Shown: piece by piece, positions 10,069 through 21,403 of the stretch
How the letters are laid out: every line of letters begins with the position of its first letter
Position numbering within the stretch: the first letter of the stretch is position 1
DNA from: Exophiala sp. HKRS030
Taxonomy: Eukaryota > Ascomycota > Eurotiomycetes > Chaetothyriales > Herpotrichiellaceae
Direction of reading: 5' to 3'
NCBI GenBank assembly: GCA_023897205.1
Contig: JAHWDD010000007.1
Coordinates: 1,054,001 to 1,118,000, forward strand
Length of the DNA: 64,000 nt
Position numbers and translations under genes: made by a program
The notes under the pieces: model-generated
What the model saw: the letters and a program-made list of their open reading frames with translations, nothing else
What the model was told of the DNA's origin: nothing
The model's database searches: none

Positions 10069-13000
10069 TCAATAGCTCATGAGACTAACATGACCATCCC
10101 CCAGGGCGGCACAGGCGAGCAACATCCGGTGCGGGTGGTAGGCGGTCGCGACGATGGGACTCTGGGAGCCGCGTCCGGCGAGACTGCCGCCGACGACGCG
10201 CTCCAACCTGCTGGGGAGGGGCTCAAAGACGCCCAGGGCGTCGCCGTTGGTGTTGTACGTGCGGACCTCGTGCCTGTCGGTGCCGACGGCAAAGACGGGG
10301 GCGTGTTCGTGCACCGAGAGACTTCTCAGCAACGGGCCGTGGCCGGACGGTCCGCCCGCGGCGACGGCGTGTCCGTCATGCCCGTCCGAACGCTTGTTGT
10401 TGTTGTTGCTGGTGGCGGCGAGGGTGAGGACGGCCTTGTCACTGCGCAGGTCCCACAACTTGACCTCCCCGTTGCGGCTGCCAGAGATCAACTCTCGCAC
10501 ACCACCTCGCTGCATGTGGATGTTGGTGATCCACTGACGATGTTCCCGCCAGATCTTGACCATTGCCGTGCGTGGATTCAAACGTTGGTCAAACACCCGC
10601 ACCACCCCGTCCCCGAAACCGGCGATGAAAATCTGCCCGGCGACTTGATCGCTCGTCAAACTGGTCACGCAGCTGGAGCTGCGGGCGGGAATGTCACCGA
10701 CGCATAATTCCGTCGCGGCGTTCCAGACCTTGATCACTTTGACGTCGCCTGCAACCAGTGCTTTACCCTGACCCTGCTGCCAGTCAAACACAAGTCCCGC
10801 GTTCTTGTTGCTTGGTATCAGCTCTGTCAGGGCGCGGAAAGCGGTAATCACTTTGACCTCCGAGGAAGATTGATAATTGCGGTAGACTTTGAGCATGCCG
10901 TCACTGCTTCCAACCATCAGAAGTGGTTGGTCGTCTTCGTTGAGGAACTTGGCGTCATTGATCCTGCTACCAGTTGGGTTACCATTACTGAAGCGACTGA
11001 GTTGTTCATTACGCTGGAAATCCCAGATTGTGACTGTGTCTTTGTCGTCGGTCACAGCGAGATGATCGTCGAATTGATGGAAGGCAAGGCGCATGGGCTG
11101 GTTGTGGTTGTTGAGGAATCCTTCTAGGCGCGTCCACTTCGTGCTTCCTGCTATACCCTTGAGAGGTTGGTTGTCCGCAATGATCTTCTCATTGCGATTA
11201 CGTCGCCAAAGACGGGAGTTGTAGTCGGCTGAACCTGGTTCATCTGGGTCGTTGGGTCGCATTTGCGGTTCGCGGAAGTACTCGGTTGACCATTCCAAGA
11301 GGGTACTCGTCAAAGGCAAGTGACCTTTCTTCTTTGGATCTAGAGCAACAAAGCCGGCGGAGGTTGGCAGGACTGCAGACTGGTAAGGTCCAACGGCACC
11401 ATGAGCATCGGCGGTCTCAGGTGCTCGACTCCATTCAGGTGGTAGGCGGCCGCGTGGAGTGTGTATCGGATGCACAGACTCCCTTGTCTTACTGGGTGAC
11501 CTCTGAGGACTGTTGTCTTTGGAACCACTGGGTGTCTCTGAAGCTCCGAATGCCAAGTTGCGCAGTGATGTGCCCGCGCGCTTCAAGCTTAGAGAAAGAT
11601 AGCTCGCCTGTTTCTGCATCTGCGGCGGCGGTGTTCCTGGGCGATTCTCTACCTGTCGCATTGAGGCCATCGATGGCACTTTCTTCAATTGAGTCTCCTC
11701 TCGTTTGCTAGCACGAAGTAGATCATCGATCACTCTCAAAGCCAACTGAGCTAGAGGTGATTGATTGATCAAAGTGTCGTGGATATAGTCCACCACCATG
11801 GCAGCATTCCTTGCAATCTCCGGATGCGGGTCGACAGACAGTATCAGAACTTGTAGCCAAATGCAACCATAGATGGTATTTTCCGATATGGCCTGCGAGT
11901 TAGCATTTGATTCGAACGCAGTAGCACCATTGTCCTTGTATGGATGACGATCTCTTTCATCCACCAAAGATTCGTAAGCGACAACAAGGAACTTATTCTC
12001 ATAGCGTTTGACAAAGGCGGAAAGGAAGACCACCAATTCTTTGCGCACAAGCGTGCTGCCGTCTGAGGTCATGAACAGCACCGAGGACGCCACCCCTTCC
12101 TCAATCTGGGAGACTTGGTCTGTCAAGTCGGGAATGCCGATGAAGTTTGTCAGAGCATGAAGCATCGATGCTCGGACTTCTGGGACAGGATCAAGAGATA
12201 GCTCACAAAGTCTTGCATGTGCCATACTCCGAATGCCCATCCATTTAGCATCAGCATAGTCACACCACAACATGCTTAGGCACAAGCAAGACCATTGTCG
12301 CAACAAGGGATTTTCTGGCTCTAACATGTTGAGCAGGCAAGCATTGAAAAGCTCGGGAAGGAGGCAGACTGTCTGCCCAGGCGGGTACTTTTTGCAGAAA
12401 GTGGCCACAATGAACGCGCACATAGCTCGATGCTCGCTGGCATTCCCAACTGGTATGTCGGAGCGTGGGTTCATGATTGAGATGAAATAATGGATGCCGT
12501 TATCCTTCAACAAATCACTCTGCACGGTATAATCGACGGCCATGATTCGCGCCCAGATGAAGACCATGACGGGCTTCAGCTCGAGTGATGCAGCCTGGAG
12601 CAGCTTCACCACATAAGGAAAGATACCAATACTTAAAGCGAGGTGCACAGCCCATGGCCCAAGGTCAAGAAATTTGCTCAGGAGGATCAGAGCTCGGAGC
12701 CGATGGACCTGACTCAGGAGCACTTGGAGCACTATTGGCAACTGATCTGGCGCATGGTCTTTCGTCGGTCCGGAGCTGAGATAGACCTCGAAGGCTGTGA
12801 GTTGTTCGGAGAAGAAGGTCGAGTGCTGATACTCGTACACACGTTTCCCTTCCTCGGCTTCACGAAGCATAGGTAGCTGTGAAAGCACCATTTCCATGGC
12901 CAAGTCCCAGCTCTGCCACAGCGGGTGGTGATGTGTCTCTGGAAGAGGTGGCGATGATATTGGGTGGCAATGGTTTGCCCTCATTAATCGCTCGCTGAGC

Positions 13001-14376
13001 AAGAAATTGCGGAAGAGCGCGGCGACCATGAGATCCTGTCGAAAGAGTTTCTTAAACAACGGTCGAGGCAGGATATTCCACGCAATGGTATCGGTGATGG
13101 CTGTAAAGATCCAATTAAGCTCTCCCAACGGACTTCGCCTATCCTGAAGACGACCCGGTACTGGGATTTTACCATCCTCGAGAGAATGGCCATTGGGAAG
13201 AGGGTTTTGCATGACGAACCATCTTAACGCGATGTCAATGGGAGTGGTCAAACAACAGGTGAATAAATCAGCTGGGAGGTCTGGATTCGTCGGGAGCATC
13301 TCGGCTTTCCCACAAGCTGCAAGCTGGATGCAGTCGCCGTAGTTTTGTAGAGCAGCATTGGGATCTTTCTTCCTCGCCTCCTCGTTCTCTTTCTCGTGCT
13401 TGACCAGGAAGGTGTCGAAGTTGGCCACGATGTTGCCGGCGTGAGAGACGTCGTAGACGAACAGGCTTGGCCCACCGAGCCACGACTGCAGATCATAGAT
13501 CCCGACTGGGATGTACTGCGTGTAGTTCTTATTGAACACCCAGATCTCGCCGGATGCCGTGGGAAGAGGCACACCATGGCCGTTGTAGTGGAACAAGACT
13601 CGCTCGTCCTTCGCATTACGTCGCAACGATATGCAGAACCTTTTGGTCTCATCGATGGAAGGATCCAGGTACTGCTTGTATCTGGTCCTCAAGCTTAGCG
13701 ATTCGTACTGTTCTTGTAATCTCTTCCCGATTTGTTCCATGGTCTTTGTCGAGCCACTACTGCTCCCAGTCGGGTCGACCCATGCTTCTAGTTTGGCAGT
13801 AGGGTTGGTCTTGATCACATCTGGCGGGTCCACGCCGATGTTCAAGCATATGGCCAGCGCCGCAGAGACGGTCTTCATCCTATCTTTCATCCGCCAATCG
13901 ACGCTCGGGTACTGCTTGGACTCTTGCGACTGCGAGCCATTGCTTTCGTGCCTCTTCTCCGTGTAATACATGTAGAAGGTCGAGTGCAACAGCGACAGGT
14001 ACTCATTTGACGTGTATTCGTCATCCCAACCATGTCGAATGTGCGCCAGCTTATCCTCCGAGGGTGGACTAGCGATTCCTCCTTTTGCTCGTGGACCAAG
14101 ATCGCTCTTCGTCCGGTGTAGAGGCGCGGGTCGTGCGGACAGGTAATCTTCGGCTTCTGGTATGATTCTGGGAGAGGCGCCATTGGTCTGGTGAGAGGTG
14201 CTGCCGTGGATCTGGCTATGGATCTGATAAGCAGAGGCTGTCGAGTATCGAGCGACATCACCGCCTAGGGCTCGTGATGTATGGTGATTGTATTCCTGCG
14301 TCGCAGGCCTTGTGCGGTAGGGCACGTCGAAGCCCAGGCCGACGCCGACATGTGCTTGACTAGGCTGTGAAGCCAT
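10069..14376 (-). CDS. kog1: Raptor / Kog1 / Mip1, TORC1 scaffold subunit
   Basis: The 1435-aa frame has no intron. In order it shows a disordered N-terminus, the raptor N-terminal caspase-like domain (about residues 105-400, with FHYNGHGVP and QYIPVGIYDLQSW), a HEAT-like helical centre (PIVLQVLLSQVHRLRAL, FLDLGPWAVHLALSIG) and a C-terminal WD40 region from about residue 1080 to the end. Raptor binds TOR kinase and recruits TORC1 substrates at the vacuole. The caspase-like dyad is incomplete: His267 is present, but the position normally occupied by Cys in VYDCS is Val310 (VYDVSHAG). A short Asn repeat (TSNNNNKR) sits in the WD40 region. The start is the first ATG, MASQPSQAHVG. Confidence 0.96.
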   Translation of the reverse strand: MASQPSQAHVGVGLGFDVPYRTRPATQEYNHHTSRALGGDVARYSTASAYQIHSQIHGSTSHQTNGASPRIIPEAEDYLSARPAPLHRTKSDLGPRAKGGIASPPSEDKLAHIRHGWDDEYTSNEYLSLLHSTFYMYYTEKRHESNGSQSQESKQYPSVDWRMKDRMKTVSAALAICLNIGVDPPDVIKTNPTAKLEAWVDPTGSSSGSTKTMEQIGKRLQEQYESLSLRTRYKQYLDPSIDETKRFCISLRRNAKDERVLFHYNGHGVPLPTASGEIWVFNKNYTQYIPVGIYDLQSWLGGPSLFVYDVSHAGNIVANFDTFLVKHEKENEEARKKDPNAALQNYGDCIQLAACGKAEMLPTNPDLPADLFTCCLTTPIDIALRWFVMQNPLPNGHSLEDGKIPVPGRLQDRRSPLGELNWIFTAITDTIAWNILPRPLFKKLFRQDLMVAALFRNFLLSERLMRANHCHPISSPPLPETHHHPLWQSWDLAMEMVLSQLPMLREAEEGKRVYEYQHSTFFSEQLTAFEVYLSSGPTKDHAPDQLPIVLQVLLSQVHRLRALILLSKFLDLGPWAVHLALSIGIFPYVVKLLQAASLELKPVMVFIWARIMAVDYTVQSDLLKDNGIHYFISIMNPRSDIPVGNASEHRAMCAFIVATFCKKYPPGQTVCLLPELFNACLLNMLEPENPLLRQWSCLCLSMLWCDYADAKWMGIRSMAHARLCELSLDPVPEVRASMLHALTNFIGIPDLTDQVSQIEEGVASSVLFMTSDGSTLVRKELVVFLSAFVKRYENKFLVVAYESLVDERDRHPYKDNGATAFESNANSQAISENTIYGCIWLQVLILSVDPHPEIARNAAMVVDYIHDTLINQSPLAQLALRVIDDLLRASKREETQLKKVPSMASMRQVENRPGTPPPQMQKQASYLSLSLKRAGTSLRNLAFGASETPSGSKDNSPQRSPSKTRESVHPIHTPRGRLPPEWSRAPETADAHGAVGPYQSAVLPTSAGFVALDPKKKGHLPLTSTLLEWSTEYFREPQMRPNDPDEPGSADYNSRLWRRNRNEKIIADNQPLKGIAGSTKWTRLEGFLNNHNQPMRLAFHQFDDHLAVTDDKDTVTIWDFQRNEQLSRFSNGNPTGSRINDAKFLNEDDQPLLMVGSSDGMLKVYRNYQSSSEVKVITAFRALTELIPSNKNAGLVFDWQQGQGKALVAGDVKVIKVWNAATELCVGDIPARSSSCVTSLTSDQVAGQIFIAGFGDGVVRVFDQRLNPRTAMVKIWREHRQWITNIHMQRGGVRELISGSRNGEVKLWDLRSDKAVLTLAATSNNNNKRSDGHDGHAVAAGGPSGHGPLLRSLSVHEHAPVFAVGTDRHEVRTYNTNGDALGVFEPLPSRLERVVGGSLAGRGSQSPIVATAYHPHRMLLACAALGDGHVSLMSY

Positions 14377-15154
14377 GGTGGGCTCCTCAGATGAATGTCT
14401 CGTCAGGATTTCGTACGCCTACAAGACATCAGTTCTGAGAAAGGGCGCAGGAAGGCTGTCTCGTCGACATCATCCGCGCACATTGCCTGAAAGAGAAAGA
14501 GGAATGATGATGATGTTTCGTTGCTGCTACAGAGGTAAATTGACGATTTTGTAAGAGTCTCGTCACTATCGGTGACAGGATAAGCTCGTTGTGACCATGA
14601 AATAGATCCTGAGAGTGTCGTTTTGGTTCTTCTGAGGCGGATTCCAAAACCCCCAAGCTGCTTCATCAGCCTTAATTTTTGGTGGATGCGGGGAATCACG
14701 AGGCTGCTAGTCTAAGTCAACTTTAGTGGCTTCTAGGGCCACCTAATTTGAAGCCTAATACTCCGTACTCTGTATAATAACCTTAGACGCTTGCTAACAA
14801 TTATGGACAGCCAGCCTCGTCGCCAGCCTCTTCGGTCTATCAATTGTCACAATATGTTCAACGCACGCATTCTTTACTCCGTACGGATAATGGTGTTTTG
14901 TCCATGGTATTGATATTACATTTTGCAACCATCCCCGGCCTCCATATCCGTACCACCGTAAAAGATACGATCCTCCATTAAAAATAAATAACGTACATGG
15001 AGCCACAGAAAGCCGTGGAGCAGCTCTTCAACCATTTCATCAATGTCATCCTGCACGGTATGATTTCAACAACTCCAATCAATGCTAAACTAAAAGAACT
15101 TGAGTGTATTTGAACAGAAGCATAGTGTGTCGTGGGTCTCAATGATGGAATTCC
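14377..15154. other. Intergenic region, raptor promoter and teaA 3' flank
   Basis: It holds two copies of the dispersed 9-mer, TACTCCGTA at 14759-14767 and 14875-14883; the second continues into CGG, making a short inverted repeat around the CCGTACGG centre. No gene is supported. Confidence 0.5.
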
Positions 15155-18100
15155 TCAAGCCACCGTGGTTTGACTGGCTCCTTTCTCTTCCTCCTCCAGT
15201 CGCCTCCTCCAGTTGGCCAGATTATCGCTGAGCTCGATGCCTTGGCCCGTGGGTGTTCGCTCCGAATCAAACTGTGTGCTGATTCGATAGTTGTTTCGAC
15301 TCGTGCTTTCCCACTGAGTTCGCAGGGTTTCTAGTTCCGAAGCCAGATTGTCCAAAGCAACTGAACCTCGTTCATCCCTTCCAAGGTCTTCGTTGACGGA
15401 CACATCCGTCAAGGTTGAATGGCTCTCGTCACGGCTATGACCAATGATCCCATTGGGAAGTGGCTGCAGTTGCGACTGCCGTCTGTAGTTGCCCACAGAT
15501 TGGCCGACCTGATCGAGGAGCATAGTAACTCTGTCCTCGGCCTCTTCTGCTCTCTTCTCGAGCATCGAGTTCTCTGTCTTCAGCTGTTCAAGTTCTTTGC
15601 CGAATCGCTGCGAAGATTGTGACAATTCCTCGTAGCTTCTCTTCTGCTTGTCCCGATCGGCCTGGACAGATGCGAGTTCGGATCGAAGAGTCTCGATGTT
15701 ACCTTCTAATAGGCTGATTTGTTGCCCGGTCTGCGTCTTCATCTGATCAATCGCAGATTGCAACTGTTGTCGCTCACTATCCCAAGATGAGGTGTCCACG
15801 TTCGTATTAGACATGGCACTGGCGCTTCTAGCGCTCTCCAACTCTGTGGTCAGCTGCGAATTTTGGGACTTGTACTTGGTGAGCTCCTCCTTCATCTTCT
15901 TCAACATCTTTTCTGTGCCTTTAACATAGTGAACTGCGGATTGATAGTCGTTCTCGAGTTGCTCGAGTTTCTCCTTGTAGGTACTATCGGCTTCTTGCAT
16001 TCGAGTTTCGAATTGATGTTTGGTATCCTCGTGCGCCTTGATGCTTGCCTGTAGCTGTTGATCTAGCTCTCTGAGACGATTCTGCTCTGGAGTACCGAAT
16101 CGAGAGCTTGGAGAATGGTCAAAGATCGGCGATCCTCTCATTGTGGATCCATTCATGCCCCGTTCGCCCAGGAGATCCTTAAGTGCGCTATGCTGAACAG
16201 CCAAGGCGCTGGCATCCCTTTGGCTGATTTCCAAATTCGATCGCAACTCACGGAGTTCGGACTGATGGTTCTGTGCATCGCGGAGCGCAGCTTGTAGTTG
16301 TCGACGGATCTGGAGAGCTTCGCGGTTGGACTGTTCTTGATATGCTTCCAGCCCTGCAATCCTTTCTTCTGCGTTACGCAGCTTTTGTGCAGCCTTGTCA
16401 GCCGCTTCCTGGTTACGTTTAGCCAATGTCGATGCTTGCTCTGCACTGGCTCTCAATGCTGCCAACTTTTGTTCCGACACTGCGTCATGCTTTGACGAAG
16501 CATCAGTCGAGGAAAGCCTGGCTAGACCAGCGAGTAGAGCTTCTCGATGCGTTGAAGCCTCTTTAGCGTGAGTTTCGGCGAGTTCCTCAGCGTCTCGCAA
16601 GCGCTTGGATGTATTCTCGAGCTCGGTAACTCTCTCCTCATGCTCGGCTTTGAGTTGAGACAATTTACGCTCGGAAAGTTCTCGGTGCTGACGTTCTTCC
16701 TCAATCTGGCGTTCATACAAATTTGCTTTGCCTGTAGAAGCTGCCACAGCTGCTTCCAAGGCGGCCATTGAGGCGAGGTGACTCGAAAGCCGTGACGAAG
16801 TGTCCTCATGTGATTTGGTCAGAGTTTCGTGCTCGACTTTGATATTACGCAGTTCATCTTCGAGTTCAGCTCGCCGTCCAGATTCAGCACGTGCAAGACT
16901 CTGTGTTTCGTGTAGTTCTGCTCGGAGGCCTTCGAGTTCGGCAGGATTTCGACTCTTGCTAAGCTCTTCATATCGAGCTTGCAAGGCATCCATGGATTCC
17001 TCTGCAAGCTCTCGAGCCCGCCTTTCGGACGTAAGATCGTTGGAAAGGGAATCGAGTTTGATTTTGTGCTCGGACTGTGCGGCCAGAGCCAGAGCAAGTC
17101 GTCTGCTCAAGTCTGTGAAGCGCTCCTGGTCGTCTGGCTCATGCGACGCGTCCGGTTGAGGCGTACTTCGCTGGCTTCCACCGTGAGCAGCAAGTTTGGC
17201 ACGAGCATATGCGGCTTCGGTCACGGCAGCATCGCGTTGATGCTCCACCTCAGCGACACGTTTGGCCATTGAGGAGGCTTGTGCCTCCATAGCTTCCTGC
17301 ATCTTGATCATTTCTGTTCGCATGTTCACAAACGCTTCCATGAGTGGTCGATCATCATCCGCAACTTGGCTGACCGCACGATCATCAAATGTTGGACTCG
17401 AGGTCATTGTTGCGTTGAAACCTTGCTTCCGTGCCAATGCCAATTCTGAGGCATACCAAGCATTGGTCTTCTTGACAGATTCCAATTCTTTCAACAAAGC
17501 TTCTTGATGAGGATTCAACTTGGGTGACTTTGGTTCGTCGACTATACTTCGCAGACTTCGAGCGTCACCTTCGCCGTGATGGCGGCCAGAAGATGAACGG
17601 CCAAGGAGACCGTCTTCAGTACTGTCGATCGAGCTTTGAGCTCGCTGTGAGCGCAATGATCGTTGCCTTGCGACGCCGTTGCTGACCAAGGGTGCAGCCT
17701 CACCAGCTTCCATGGCCTTGGCTTTGCTCTCAGTTCTCTGGATCGGGGTCCTCCGACCGTGAGTGCTCGGACTGTTCTCTCGGCTCGGTCTGATGTTCTC
17801 CTTTTGTACTTCTCTGATAGCTGGAGCCTGTGCCATGGTCTCGGTAGGAATGTTGCGAACAGAATCTGGCCCTGCGGAAGGACCTCTTGTCTCGACCGGT
17901 GGACCATTGTATCTGCTCTTTGGTGCACTGGCAGGCGACTGAGTCCCATTAAGGCGAGGTCCCGGAGCCTGCCCTTGAGGCGGAGGACCAGCAGAGCCTT
18001 GAGCTATGGAAGCCCGCGGAAGTCTCGAGGCTTGCTGTTGAGGATCAGGCCTTTGAACAGGCCCGCCTGTGAACTGCTCCCGAGCAGCGCTCGGAGCTCT

Positions 18101-19690
18101 CTGACCTTCACGCGATGTCGATCGAATTGGTGGTGCGGTGCTTCTAACCTCCGTACTCGTGCTCGGGCGTCGAGTCGGACTCACTGGGCCTTTCATATCA
18201 GCAGGTGCATCATTAGGGTACCTGATTTTAGCCGTGTCCAGAATGTAGACCATGCTTAACTCTTCGGCGTTCCGCGGTGCAGAACTGGGCTCGCCGGCCA
18301 GCACAATTATCTTGTCCCGGTACGCGGTCATGCTGTGGCCAGACCTTGGCGAAGGTGAAGGACCCATGTTCTGGAAAGTATACCATCTCTTCGAGCTGAT
18401 GCGGAATGCTGCGAGATCACCCAGATCGGTGCCTTCCTCGGTTCGGCCGCCGAAAATATACATGACGTCGCCAACGAGTGCTGCAGAATGACCTTCTCGA
18501 GGTGCTGGAATATAGCCTATGCAATCTTCTTGTTTCCAGGAATTCGTGGTAGGACTATAGGTCCAAACATCGTTAAACCACTGCGTTCCATTGGTTCCGC
18601 CGAAACTAAGGTGGATTAGTATGGCTATCAACTTCAATATCCACAAACTTACAGGTATAGCTGGTCGTTGTAGCTCACAACAGTATGATTCGTCCTCGGA
18701 GGCGGCACCTTGCCGTTAGCGGGAGGCGAGTCGCCCGAATTTTGAATCAAGAACTCCCACTGATTAGACGGGTTCTGCAAGGCATTCAGATCGAAAGCTA
18801 TCAGGTCATTGAAAAAGTATCCTTCGACTTGGCCTCCGAAGATGTAGATTTTAGAACCCAGGATATTGAGCGTATGGCCATATCGTCCTGATGGTCGGGG
18901 TCCAGGTGGTGATGCGCGGGACCATTGTCGGGAGGCTTCCAAAGATTAGAAAAAATGGACACTCCTCTGGGAACGACTGGCGACTTACAGGTATTAAGCA
19001 AATATAAGGTATCATCAAGCACATCAGAGTCGTCCATTTTGGTGTCACCACCAAATACAATAAAAGCATTGCCAACAAGAAGAGCAGCATGTCCTACACG
19101 GGGGCCGGGGCCTTCGGAGACTGTTGCGATGGGGTAGCAGGCGAGATTTCCACCTCCAGATTCGAGCATCCAAAGATCACCTCTGACCATTGAGCCGTTG
19201 ATCAAGCCGCCCATGATGTATATATCGCCATCCTTGGAAGCGACCGCATTGACGGCGGCACCATAGCGAGGAAAAGGATTCGATTGTGGGGTGGTGAAGT
19301 TCAGTCGTCGCTGCGACCAGGGATATAGAGCAGCATTTGGGACTTGGGTGATCTGACCACCAGCAGCGGTGGATGGGCGCGTCTGCGTATTACGGTTAGC
19401 GATGCTTCAGTCGAATGTAGAAGGGTAAACCATACTCCGGACTCTGATTCCGATCTCTCTCGCCGTGGATATGATGGTCCGCCTGCTAGACTCGCGTTCA
19501 TCGAATTCATCGAGCCATTAGGACCAGCACTTGCCGGGGTTGGTGATTGTGTTTGTCGTTCTCCAGCTCTTTCGAGTCCACCATTCTCTACCGTCGAAGC
19601 AGAAGTTCCATCGGAGGTATGGATCTTGCGACTTGCGGGAGGAAGACCCGAAGGCGGCGCACTCTTTTTCGATTTGAACAGAAACGCCAT
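15155..19690 (-). CDS. teaA: Kelch-repeat cell polarity protein (TeaA / Tea1)
   Basis: There are four exons on the minus strand: 19690-19436, 19382-18989, 18935-18653 and 18605-15155, with introns of 53, 53 and 47 nt whose junctions restore kelch blades; total 1460 aa. The start MAFLFKSKK is the one usual in moulds, although the frame is open a little further upstream. Residues from about 110 to 390 form kelch repeats (GGLINGSMVRGDLW, RVGHAALLVGNAFIVFGG, RYGHTLNILGSKIYIFGG, GHSAALVGDVMYIFGG). A Pro/Ser-rich linker follows, and then about 800 residues of coiled coil. Tea1/TeaA is carried on microtubule plus ends to the cell tip, where it marks the growth site. It is divergent from the adenine deaminase gene. 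Confidence 0.93.
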
Positions 19691-21403
19691 GGTCGATAAC
19701 TTCCTCGTGTCTCGACGGCGAGAAGTAAGCTGTGTGTCCGCGGCGCGCAGGGCGACTCTTTCATGCGGCAATGTCGAGTTGCTGCTCTTCGAGTAAGACT
19801 ATCGGGGAGTCGCAGGGCTCGTTTCAGGCTAACGGTGAGCCCGCATCAAGCACATTTCATGGTATCGTCGTGACAGGCTCGGTGGTGAGAAAATGAAGAG
19901 AGAGAGAGAGAGCACGGTGTGTGTGCGAATGCCAATGGGCCCTGGTAAAGAAAATTCGGGAGGTTGTAGAAGATGGCCGATGCGCACGCTGTGTCAAAGT
20001 GCCCGACGCGACGAGCTGAAGCGCGATGCCTGGCCGTCCGACTGTTGGAGAGGAAGGAGGGTGTCTGTGCGTAGATGACGCTTGGAAGAGAGAGAGAGGC
20101 TGGTGCCACGGACGGGGGGGAAGAAACGACTCACGGCCAAGTCGACAACAATGATTCGATGACTTTTGCCAGTGAATTGGCACGAAGATTGGAAAAAGAA
20201 ATCCTACAACCGTCTGCAGGAAGAATATTCAACTGGGATACGGGGTGCAGTTCCTCCTTGCGCGCGAGTGGCTTTTGGGTGGTGAGGAACAGGTTCGCAG
20301 GGTCGGGAATGGCTTGCAGTGGGTGATTGGGATGGCGAAGGATGGAGAGGATCTTGGTCTGTTTCAGCGTCTCCTTTCTGGCCTAGCCGGTCACGCTTAT
20401 TTGAATCGCCGGGCACGAGCAAGTCAGAGGCGCCTCTCGTGCCCCTCTAGGCCTGAGCATCCGCCTCCCGGGCAGCCTATAAACCCGCGAACGGTGCTGA
20501 TCAGGCTGTCCCTAAATTACTTGGACACTTGTAAAGTTGTTACGGAGTACGGAGTACCTGACCTGCCTCCCCCTGCACCTACAGGGCTAGGGTACTCCAT
20601 ACTCCGTATATCAGTACGACTACAACGACGACTCCCCTGGTTCTGCAGTGGCTTGTCCTTCCCCTGAATTATACCGTATCTTGCCATACGGAGCACTTCC
20701 CCGTACATCCATCCCTACCTCTAGGTACATAACAAGTAGTCGTACTCGCACCCTCGAGAAACAGATCCCGGTTTGCCTGCTGTCAACATTCTGCCACATC
20801 ACATCATCTCCCGCCATTGATGCACAACGTGAGCTGTAAGAGTCCATCAAGCAGCCGAGATCCGACACGTCGTGAACCCATCCAAGTCATCCATTTCCCT
20901 ACCTGGGCAATCCGATAATCACGGCTGTTTTTGGCACATACAGACACACACGGGACATCTGGTCGCTGATTTGTTTATTTCTCCTCCATAGCCTCGCTGT
21001 CAACTTACCCACGTGATCCTCCGCTTATCATCTAAGAAGCCGTTATCACAGCATCATTGGGTCTTTCGTACACACCCTTCCCGTGCTCTAAAACATCTTA
21101 TCACGTACTTTTTGCCTCATCTTGTCAGCATCTCTAGGTACCTCAGCAGCCGTCAATGTGTTTAGGTTGTGTAGCATATTATTAGAAATCCTGAAACCGC
21201 ATTCTCAGCTATCCGGCGGAAGAGAGGTCATCAGCATCAAGGCCGGACACATTGTGTGCGAAGGCAGTAGGTGAAGCATCTGAATACGCGAACTGGGCCC
21301 TCATTTCAGCTCGTCGAGTCACGCCTCAGGCAGCATTGGTCCATTTTAAACCCTTTGTGACCATCAAATATTGGGGCAATTGCGGGCTCAAGATCCGAGA
21401 AGA
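19691..21403. promoter_or_regulatory. Long divergent intergenic region, teaA / adenine deaminase
   Basis: This 1.7-kb region shows no supported gene. It has an (AG)8 microsatellite at 19897-19912, a second GA-rich run near 20085, a cluster of the dispersed 9-mer at 20541-20608, several GTACCT/AGGTAC strings (about 20719 and 21135) and a CACGTG core at 21010-21015. Confidence 0.45.
20541..20608. repeat. Cluster of the dispersed TACGGAGTA motif
   Basis: Two overlapping forward copies (20541-20549 and 20548-20556) and one inverted copy (20600-20608) fall within 68 bp. A near copy, TACTCCATA, immediately precedes the inverted one. The arrangement could fold as a hairpin. Confidence 0.7.

Noticed and set aside
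10009..10707. 232-codon plus-strand open frame opposite the raptor 3' end
   Set aside because: It lies entirely across the conserved WD40 coding region and reflects its G/C-rich third positions; the translation has no domain-like order.
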